A stretch of DNA of 6,302 nucleotides from an uncultured Prevotella sp. (GTDB lineage: Bacteria; Bacteroidota; Bacteroidia; Bacteroidales; Bacteroidaceae), in assembly GCA_900553155.1 (NCBI GenBank), contig USCM01000124.1, positions 1 to 6,302 on the forward strand, read 5' to 3'. The notes under the pieces are model-generated. The model saw nothing but the letters and a program-made list of their open reading frames with translations. It was not told where the DNA came from and ran no database searches. Below, in pieces: positions 1 through 5,520 of the stretch. Numbering within the stretch: position 1 is the first letter of the stretch; each line of letters opens with the position of its first letter. A program made the translations under genes and the position numbers.

Positions 1-2182
1 TGTTGCCGTCCTGTACACAATACTGTCCAAGAGCCGGACTATAGTCGGGTGCGTAGTACTTGGTGAAGTAGCGTGCGTCGGCACCGAAGTCGCACTTCAG
101 AACCCTCGCAATCTTGAATCGCAGATACAGATTGGTGTAGACGTTGAGGTCGGGCACCGGTATGACGTCGTTGTTGGACGACTTCTGATATGTCACCACA
201 TTCTCCCAACGCAGCGGACCGAGCTTGAAGTCTTGCTGTAAGGCAAGTGTCAAGAGGCTCACGGCTCCGCTTGCCTGCTTTACGGCGAGGGCGTTGGCGG
301 TGCGGTTGTGGTTCTCGTCGATGTTGTAGCCCATAGCAAAGTAGGCGTGGTTCTTGATGTTGTCGAAAGCAACACGCACGGTAGTGTTGGTCTTTTCGTA
401 CTTAAACAGACCCTCGACGTGCGAGTGTATTATCTTCGACATATTGTCGTTGTCCCACCAGAAGTGCTTTGAGTGGTAGTGGCGATAGTAGAACGACGGG
501 TTGAGGCTGTGGAAGAAGCCATTGGCCTGCAGGCGTACAGTGTCGCCGAAGAGGGCGAAGTTGACATCTACATTGCCGTCTATCTTGAGCTGACCTATGT
601 CCTCGCCCTGCAGCCACGTCTCGCCAATGACGTTGTAGTGCAGTGTACGGCCTTGCGTCTTCGACAGTTGGCCGCCAATACTGAGGTTGTGCTCGTTGTA
701 AGAGGTGCTGGCGCGGTTGAGGTCGGGTAGGGTGAAGTGGCGCAGGTCGGATGTTATGAAAGCCTTAAGTCCAGCCTTTGCCCACTTGTTGAAGCCTTCA
801 AGCAGCGATATCGCAAACGTGTTCTGCAAGCGATAGTGGGTTGTCTTGTCGTAGATAGAGTCGCCGCCAAACGGGCCTACGTTGTTGTAGGTGTCGGCAT
901 AGAAGTCGGCAGGCGACTTATAAGCTTGGTAGATGCGGCGGTAGGTGTCGAACTTCATGGTGTGTATGAAGCTTGTCACCGGCACATACTCGGTCTTCAT
1001 CCACATAGTGTCCTCGGCAGCCTTTGCCATAACTCTATTCAGGCTGTCGGCTGCAGCCTTGCCGTTGACGGCAATGCGGTTGGTGGAAGGCTTGGCTGCA
1101 AGTGTAGAGTCGGCAGGCTGATTGGTCGCAATCTTGGCATTATCGGGGCGTCCGCTGTATTGCGCGTTCTTAAAACGCTTCTCGTCAAAGTCGCGTCCGT
1201 CGCGTTTGGCGGCTCGTCGTGCCTCCTCCATCTTCTCCTTGTCGGCGTTCTCCTTCTGCGACTCCATAGCAAACTTCTTAGCCTTGATTTCTTCCTCGGT
1301 CATACGTACCTTGCGGCTGAAGCCAACGTTGTAGCGATGGGTAAGGAAGATGTGCTGGTTCTTGTTGCGGTTCCAGTTCTGCTCGAGTACGGTTGGTATC
1401 TCGCTTGTGGTAAAGTCGTCGTCAAAACTCTCCGGGTGCTTGATGTATTCGTCGTCGGTTATGCCGCCATTCTCCGTAACCTTCTGGTTGATTGTGGAGT
1501 ATATGAGATGGGCCTGATAGCGGTCGCCTATGTAGGAGCCGTACATCAGGAACTTGAAGTGAGACGTGCTTTGGTTGGAATAATAACCTCTGCCGTATAG
1601 ATAGTCGACGTTGAAGCCTACACCAAGACGCTTGCCGGCATTTACGCCAAACTTGGCTGTAAAGTGGTCCTCGCCATTGGTGCGGTTGCCGGCATTGTTG
1701 TACGACAGGTTGGTAAAGGGCGAGAGTGTGTTGGTGAAGTGAAACTGGTCGACGGGCGACACCACATAGTCGTATGGCTGTGTGAAGATAAACTGGTCGG
1801 CATCACCGCGGTCGATAAAGATGCGGTTGATGCGCGGTGCGCCGAGGTTGCCCGTGGTGTTGTATTCGCCACGCATACCTGTTGTAAAGATGGTGTTGGG
1901 GTACATGTGCGACACCGTGTCGACGGTGGCGGGACGCTGGTCGCCAAAGCGGCTGTCTACGGTCCAAACCTTTATACCACGTGGAATCTCCTTGTCGGTG
2001 CCAAGCGAGTCGGCAGATATTTTGCCCGACATACGCTGTCCGTAGTTGTCGTTGGTCGACTGTCCGAACTGGTCGAACTGGTTGTTGTCATCAAATTGTG
2101 CCGCCACACTTGTCGGTACAAGTATGGCGGCAACAAAAGCGAGTAGGAATTTTATTATTGACTTTGTCATTATCTTGTTCAT
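1..2182 (-). CDS. Putative outer-membrane beta-barrel porin (Porin_10-like), C-terminus cut by window edge
   Basis: A single open frame runs from the ATG at 2182 to the left edge, giving 727 complete codons and no stop. Residues 1-28 look like a type I signal peptide: basic start, hydrophobic core, then VAA before Q29. The mature part is rich in Asn, Asp, Tyr, Phe and Gly with alternating polar and aromatic stretches, as in outer-membrane beta-barrels. Overall style resembles the Bacteroidetes 'putative porin' family (Porin_10, PF14121); that assignment is from memory of the family, not a search. Residues about 289-345 form a highly charged, probably helical insert, followed by an Ala/Ser/Pro-containing stretch to about residue 390. 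The only two cysteines seen are C697 and C722. The chosen ATG overlaps the upstream stop (ATGA), suggesting translational coupling; an in-frame ATG at 2170 (residue 5) is an equally good signal-peptide start. No Shine-Dalgarno sequence is evident. The protein would act in the outer membrane, perhaps as a diffusion channel; its substrate cannot be told. Confidence 0.8.
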   Translation of the reverse strand, partial: MNKIMTKSIIKFLLAFVAAILVPTSVAAQFDDNNQFDQFGQSTNDNYGQRMSGKISADSLGTDKEIPRGIKVWTVDSRFGDQRPATVDTVSHMYPNTIFTTGMRGEYNTTGNLGAPRINRIFIDRGDADQFIFTQPYDYVVSPVDQFHFTNTLSPFTNLSYNNAGNRTNGEDHFTAKFGVNAGKRLGVGFNVDYLYGRGYYSNQSTSHFKFLMYGSYIGDRYQAHLIYSTINQKVTENGGITDDEYIKHPESFDDDFTTSEIPTVLEQNWNRNKNQHIFLTHRYNVGFSRKVRMTEEEIKAKKFAMESQKENADKEKMEEARRAAKRDGRDFDEKRFKNAQYSGRPDNAKIATNQPADSTLAAKPSTNRIAVNGKAAADSLNRVMAKAAEDTMWMKTEYVPVTSFIHTMKFDTYRRIYQAYKSPADFYADTYNNVGPFGGDSIYDKTTHYRLQNTFAISLLEGFNKWAKAGLKAFITSDLRHFTLPDLNRASTSYNEHNLSIGGQLSKTQGRTLHYNVIGETWLQGEDIGQLKIDGNVDVNFALFGDTVRLQANGFFHSLNPSFYYRHYHSKHFWWDNDNMSKIIHSHVEGLFKYEKTNTTVRVAFDNIKNHAYFAMGYNIDENHNRTANALAVKQASGAVSLLTLALQQDFKLGPLRWENVVTYQKSSNNDVIPVPDLNVYTNLYLRFKIARVLKCDFGADARYFTKYYAPDYSPALGQYCVQDGN

Positions 2183-2430
2183 TGGCGGATGAATCGGAAG
2201 CAACATTCGGCAATCTTGAAGGCCATAGCGGTGAGTATGATGATTGTGCCCATCGTGCGGTTGTGGAAGTAGAACACGCCCATGCCCACTATTGCTCCAA
2301 GCATAAATATAATGTTGAGCACATTGCGTATCTTGAAGTACTTGTCCTCAGATGCCGGGCGGCGATGAGGTCTAACCGGACGTTCTATGCCGGTAGGCTC
2401 GTTGGTGATGTTTGTTTCGTTGTTGTCCAT
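2179..2430 (-). CDS. Small protein with two predicted membrane helices, family not recognised
   Basis: This 83-residue protein starts at the ATG at 2430. An upstream in-frame TTG at 2439 would add only three residues and is less likely. Residues 1-36 are polar and contain a basic, proline-bearing patch (RPVRPHRRP, residues 17-25). Residues about 37-55 and 60-79 are hydrophobic and read as two membrane helices joined by a very short turn (HNRT). The C-terminus is basic (RFIRQ). The positive-inside rule therefore suggests both ends lie in the cytoplasm, with a hairpin in the inner membrane. Two adjacent cysteines (CC, residues 76-77) lie near the end of the second helix. It sits 20 bp after the DUF4468 gene, and its TGA overlaps the porin ATG, so it is very likely co-transcribed and translationally coupled with the porin. 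I do not recognise the family and assign no function. The tight packing and codon pattern like its neighbours support a real gene. Confidence 0.8.
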   Translation of the reverse strand: MDNNETNITNEPTGIERPVRPHRRPASEDKYFKIRNVLNIIFMLGAIVGMGVFYFHNRTMGTIIILTAMAFKIAECCFRFIRQ

Positions 2431-2450
2431 ATTGTGCAAGTGCTTTAAAG

Positions 2451-3134
2451 TTATTGTTGTTTAACCTTTTCGGTGATGTACTTGAATATGCCGTTCTTGC
2501 GGTCGATAGTCTTGCGGCGGAACTTGGCTGGTCCGGTTGTAAGCTTTGTGCGCTTCTTGTTTACGGCATACTTGTCAGTAATCCACTTCTCGGCTGTTGT
2601 CTTGAAGCCGCTCTGGCGCTCTTCCTCGTAGTTGTAGGATATGCGCTGCAGCTTGAGGCTGAGGTGGTTGTCGGTGCAGGTGGCTATGATGGTGTAGCTG
2701 AACTTGGTGCGGTCGAGCGAGATAAAGCTTCTCGAAAACTCGAGCCACTCTTGATAGCGTGCTGCTATGATGTGTTCCTTGCGGTTGACAAGTGCCACAC
2801 AACTGTTGATTTGGTTGTCGGTGTGGGCGAGGCTGTCGAGCGCCACGTATGCCTTGTCGTATACCTGCTGTGCTGTAAGGCCCGGAAGGTCGAGCTCGTA
2901 GCCAAATTCTACCTTGCCGTCGACCTCTGGTACAACACCCGGCTTGATGTATTCCCAATCCTTTATGTCCTTATGGTCGATAACGGCGTTTGAGTTCTTG
3001 GCTTCTTTCTTTACTTCTTTTTTCTCGGTCTTAGTCTCGTTAGCATTGTTGTGGCTTGTTGGAGCCTCCCATTCGCTTTGAGCTGCGCACATTAGTGGGC
3101 AGAGCATCAGAAGCATTACAAATATCTTTCTCAT
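2451..3134 (-). CDS. Secreted DUF4468 domain-containing protein
   Basis: This is a complete 227-residue protein starting at the ATG at 3134. Residues 1-18 are a signal peptide (MRKIF, a Leu/Met-rich core, then CAA before Q19). C16 is preceded by P-L-M, a poor lipobox, so a soluble periplasmic product is favoured over a lipoprotein. Residues 20-50 are a low-complexity Lys/Glu/Asn linker. From about residue 66 the protein resembles DUF4468 (PF14730), a Bacteroidetes family of secreted proteins. Cues are the VPEVDGKVEF segment (68-77), a helix around QQVYDKAYVALDSL (89-102), the strand-rich FSYTIIATC and LKLQRISYNYEEE segments (145-172), and a basic C-terminal end that includes AEKWITDKY (181-189). 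The family call is from remembered pattern. The molecular function of DUF4468 is unknown. It is the first gene of a three-gene minus-strand cluster; a promoter motif lies about 60 bp upstream of its start, and read-through from uvrB is also possible. Confidence 0.85.
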   Translation of the reverse strand: MRKIFVMLLMLCPLMCAAQSEWEAPTSHNNANETKTEKKEVKKEAKNSNAVIDHKDIKDWEYIKPGVVPEVDGKVEFGYELDLPGLTAQQVYDKAYVALDSLAHTDNQINSCVALVNRKEHIIAARYQEWLEFSRSFISLDRTKFSYTIIATCTDNHLSLKLQRISYNYEEERQSGFKTTAEKWITDKYAVNKKRTKLTTGPAKFRRKTIDRKNGIFKYITEKVKQQ

Positions 3135-3165
3135 ACGTGGTTATTGTTAATGTTTTATGCGGCGA

Positions 3166-3178
3166 GTGTGTCGCACAC
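3166..3178 (-). other. Short hairpin in the probable leader of the DUF4468 gene
   Basis: GTGTGTCGCACAC can fold into a 5-bp stem (GTGTG/CACAC) with a 3-base loop. It lies between the -7 motif at 3193-3200 and the start codon at 3134, so it would sit in the 5' leader. No T-run follows it on either strand, so it is not a convincing intrinsic terminator. It may be chance. Confidence 0.25.
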
Positions 3179-3192
3179 ATAGTTATATTCTG

Positions 3193-3200
3193 CAAAATTA
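3193..3200 (-). promoter_or_regulatory. Bacteroidetes-type -7 promoter element for the DUF4468/porin operon
   Basis: Read on the minus strand the bases are TAATTTTG, an exact match to the Bacteroidetes primary sigma factor -7 consensus TAnnTTTG. At the expected 19-base spacing the -33 position reads CCTG (3220-3223), a poor match to TTTG, so this promoter may be weak or need help. A start site near 3185-3188 would give a leader of roughly 50 bases. It separates the envelope cluster from uvrB transcription, but no terminator is seen between the two. Confidence 0.5.
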
Positions 3201-3237
3201 ATAAATTATATGCTACGAACAGGTCATTATTGATTAT

Positions 3238-5325
3238 TTAACTCTTTTCGAGCAGGGTCTGTAGGCGCAATATCTCGTCGCGATACTGTGCAGCTTGCAG
3301 GAAGTCGAGGTTCTTGGCAGCCTCCTTCATCAGCAATGTGGTGTCTGCTATGCTCTTTTCGAGCTGCTTCTTCGTCATGCGCTTAACCACAGGGTCGGCA
3401 GCGTAAGCATATCCGTCTGGCTCGATGTATGGGCGGTATTGCTTGGGCGACGATGTGTTGGCGGCTGTGGAACCGTGGCGGTTGGCTGCAGCCGAACCCG
3501 AAGCCGCCCTGTCTGCCGATGAACCGGAAGATATAGAGGCAAGCGAGTCCTTGATGTCCTTGCGTATCTGCTGCGGGGTGATGCCGTGGTCGTTGTTGTA
3601 CTTGAGCTGTATCTCGCGTCGGCGAGCCGTCTCGTCGATAGTCTTCTGCATGCTGTCCGTTATGGTGTCGGCATACATTATAACCTTGCCGTTGACGTTT
3701 CGTGCAGCGCGTCCGGCTGTCTGCGTCAGCGATCGGTGGCTACGGAGAAATCCCTCCTTGTCGGCATCGAGTATGGCAACGAGCGAAACCTCAGGCAGGT
3801 CGAGTCCTTCGCGCAACAGGTTTACGCCCACAAGCACGTCGTACATGCCGGCACGCAGGTCGTTCATTATCTGCACGCGGTCGAGCGTGGCTACGTCGCT
3901 GTGTATGTAGTTGGCACGGATGTCGTGGTTGAGAAGGTATTCGGTAAGCTCCTCTGCCATGCGCTTGGTAAGGGTGGTTACCAGCACACGCTCATCGTGG
4001 TCGCGTCGCTGCAAAATCTCCTCCAACAGGTCGTCTATTTGGTTCTCGCTCGGCCTTACTTCTATTATAGGGTCGAGCAGTCCGGTGGGGCGTATAATCT
4101 GCTCAACGACAATGCCTCCCGACTCTTGCAGCTCGAAGTCGGCAGGTGTGGCAGATACATATACCACCTGGTTGGTCATATCCATAAACTCGTCGAACTT
4201 CAAGGGGCGGTTGTCGAAGGCTGCGGGCAGGCGGAATCCGTACTCTACGAGGTTCTGCTTGCGGGCGCGGTCGCCACCGTACATGGCGCTTATCTGCGGC
4301 ACGCTGACGTGACTCTCGTCGATAAACATAAGATAATCCTTAGGGAAGAAGTCGAGCAGACAGTAAGGTCGCTGTCCTGGCTCGCGTCCGTCGAAGTAGC
4401 GCGAGTAGTTTTCTATACCCGAGCAGTGGCCCATCTCCTTAATCATCTCCATGTCGTATTCTACTCGCTCCTTGATGCGCTGTGCCCTGATGTGGTCGCC
4501 AAGGCCCTCGAAGAAGTCAACCTGTTTCACAAGGTCGTCCTGTATAAGGCGTATTGCTATCTCTGTTTGCTCCTTGGAGGTAACAAACAGGTTGGCAGGG
4601 TATATCTGATATTCCTCAAAGTCGGCAATGCGCTGGTAGGTTTCGCTGTCGAGTTCCTCAATGGAGTCGATCTCGTCGTCCCACCAGGTTATGCGCAGTA
4701 GGTTGTCGCTGTATGCCATGGACACATCAACGGTATCGCCCTTGACACGAAAGTTGCCTCGCTTCAAGTCGATGTCGTTGCGCAGGTAGAGTGCGTCGAC
4801 AAGCTTGCGCAGAAACTCGTTGCGCTCGATGGTCTGTCCGCGGCGTATGCTTATGATGCTGTTTGACATGGCGGTAGGTCCGCCCATACCGTAGATGCAC
4901 GATACCGATGAAACAACGATTACGTCCTTGCGTCCCGAAAGCAATGCGCTGACAGCCGACAGACGCAGCTTGTCGATGTCCTCGTTTATGGCGAGGTCCT
5001 TCTCTATGTACGTGTCGGACGATGGCAGGTAAGCCTCTGGCTGATAATAGTCGTAGTAAGAGACGTAATATTCTACCGCATTGTTGGGGAAGAAGCCCTT
5101 CATCTCCTCGTACAGCTGGGCTGCAAGCGTCTTGTTGTGGCTCAGTATGAGGGTGGGGCGTCCAATGTTGGCTATGACGTTGGCCATAGTAAATGTTTTG
5201 CCCGAACCTGTTACGCCAAGCAACACCTGTGCAGGCTCGCCTTGCTGTATACCTTCGGTGAGCTGCTTTATGGCTTGCGGCTGGTCGCCTGTGGGCGCAA
5301 ATTTGGATGTAATCTTGAAGTCCAT
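3238..5325 (-). CDS. uvrB: UvrABC excinuclease subunit B (UvrB)
   Basis: UvrB receives damaged DNA from UvrA, verifies the lesion with its helicase-like ATPase and recruits UvrC for incision in cytoplasmic nucleotide excision repair. The 695-residue protein is complete. Walker A is GVTGSGKT (37-44, K43). The tyrosine-rich beta-hairpin that inserts between DNA strands spans about 87-110 (YYVSYYDYYQPEAYLPSSD begins it). The Walker B/DEAD-like box is DESH (336-339), followed by SATP (391-394). The later helicase motifs include NLLREGLDLPEVSL (502-515) and QTAGRAARN (535-543). A UVR domain, which contacts UvrC, spans about 652-686. Between them, residues 598-627 form a Ser/Ala/Gly-rich linker that makes this protein slightly longer than the roughly 670 residues usual for the family. 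The start is fixed by the conserved N-terminus (FAPTGDQPQAI) and by a well-placed promoter upstream. All key residues I can check are present, so it should be functional. It is divergent from bamD. Confidence 0.98.
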   Translation of the reverse strand: MDFKITSKFAPTGDQPQAIKQLTEGIQQGEPAQVLLGVTGSGKTFTMANVIANIGRPTLILSHNKTLAAQLYEEMKGFFPNNAVEYYVSYYDYYQPEAYLPSSDTYIEKDLAINEDIDKLRLSAVSALLSGRKDVIVVSSVSCIYGMGGPTAMSNSIISIRRGQTIERNEFLRKLVDALYLRNDIDLKRGNFRVKGDTVDVSMAYSDNLLRITWWDDEIDSIEELDSETYQRIADFEEYQIYPANLFVTSKEQTEIAIRLIQDDLVKQVDFFEGLGDHIRAQRIKERVEYDMEMIKEMGHCSGIENYSRYFDGREPGQRPYCLLDFFPKDYLMFIDESHVSVPQISAMYGGDRARKQNLVEYGFRLPAAFDNRPLKFDEFMDMTNQVVYVSATPADFELQESGGIVVEQIIRPTGLLDPIIEVRPSENQIDDLLEEILQRRDHDERVLVTTLTKRMAEELTEYLLNHDIRANYIHSDVATLDRVQIMNDLRAGMYDVLVGVNLLREGLDLPEVSLVAILDADKEGFLRSHRSLTQTAGRAARNVNGKVIMYADTITDSMQKTIDETARRREIQLKYNNDHGITPQQIRKDIKDSLASISSGSSADRAASGSAAANRHGSTAANTSSPKQYRPYIEPDGYAYAADPVVKRMTKKQLEKSIADTTLLMKEAAKNLDFLQAAQYRDEILRLQTLLEKS

Positions 5326-5355
5326 GTCTAATTGCTATTCAAAGATTTGGAAGTG

Positions 5356-5387
5356 CAAAAATAACAAAAAGAAGTAAGCCGAGCAAG
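5356..5387 (-). promoter_or_regulatory. Promoter of uvrB (Bacteroidetes -7/-33 type)
   Basis: On the minus strand the -7 element is TATTTTTG (5363 down to 5356), an exact TAnnTTTG match. The -33 element is CTTG (5387 down to 5384), three of four bases of TTTG, with 20 bases between them. Transcription would begin around 5348-5352, giving a leader of about 25 bases before the uvrB ATG at 5325. No clear LexA-like operator palindrome was found nearby. Confidence 0.65.
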
Positions 5388-5419
5388 AGAAAATAGGTTA
5401 AATAGACCTCTAAAGGCAT

Positions 5420-5427
5420 TAGTTTTG
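5420..5427 (+). promoter_or_regulatory. Possible second, upstream -7 element for bamD
   Basis: TAGTTTTG matches TAnnTTTG exactly, but no TTTG-like -33 element sits 18-21 bases upstream, where the bases are AT-rich with GGTTA. If used, it would give bamD a leader of about 85-90 bases. In an AT-rich intergenic region a chance match is quite possible. Confidence 0.2.
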
Positions 5428-5469
5428 GGTTGTTTTAGCGTGAATATTCTATAAAAAAAGCACACTTTC

Positions 5470-5500
5470 TTTGTAGATAGGTGAATAATGTGTATTTTTG
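5470..5500 (+). promoter_or_regulatory. Promoter of bamD (Bacteroidetes -7/-33 type)
   Basis: The -33 element TTTG (5470-5473) and the -7 element TATTTTTG (5493-5500) both match the Bacteroidetes consensus exactly, with 19 bases between them. A start site around 5505-5508 gives a leader of only about 12-16 bases before the ATG at 5521. This is the best-formed promoter in the window, which fits an essential, well-expressed envelope gene. Confidence 0.75.
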
Positions 5501-5520
5501 CATTTCAAAAATAACGAGTT

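Noticed and set aside
737..1600. A 287-codon plus-strand frame opposite the porin, with others at 1664-2146 and 473-730
   Set aside because: The minus strand carries one continuous porin frame with a signal peptide across this whole stretch. These plus-strand frames are its shadows, with no promoter or recognisable domain.
2431..2439. TTG start extending the small membrane protein by three residues
   Set aside because: The ATG at 2430 is a normal start; the TTG adds no conserved or functional feature.
2412..2993. A 193-codon plus-strand frame opposite the DUF4468 gene
   Set aside because: It is antisense to a gene with a signal peptide and a family match, and it has no features of its own.
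3586..4701. A 371-codon plus-strand frame opposite uvrB
   Set aside because: It lies wholly antisense to the conserved uvrB coding sequence. Its product is Val/Leu/Tyr-rich without any domain I recognise, as expected from reading the reverse strand of a gene with this codon bias.
5326..5400. Possible SOS (LexA) box before uvrB
   Set aside because: I looked for a palindromic operator around the promoter and found none. Bacteroidetes also do not share the enterobacterial box.
5395..5409. Imperfect inverted repeat AGGT-TAAATAG-ACCT as an operator
   Set aside because: The arms are only 4 bp and do not extend; a chance occurrence in AT-rich DNA is likely.
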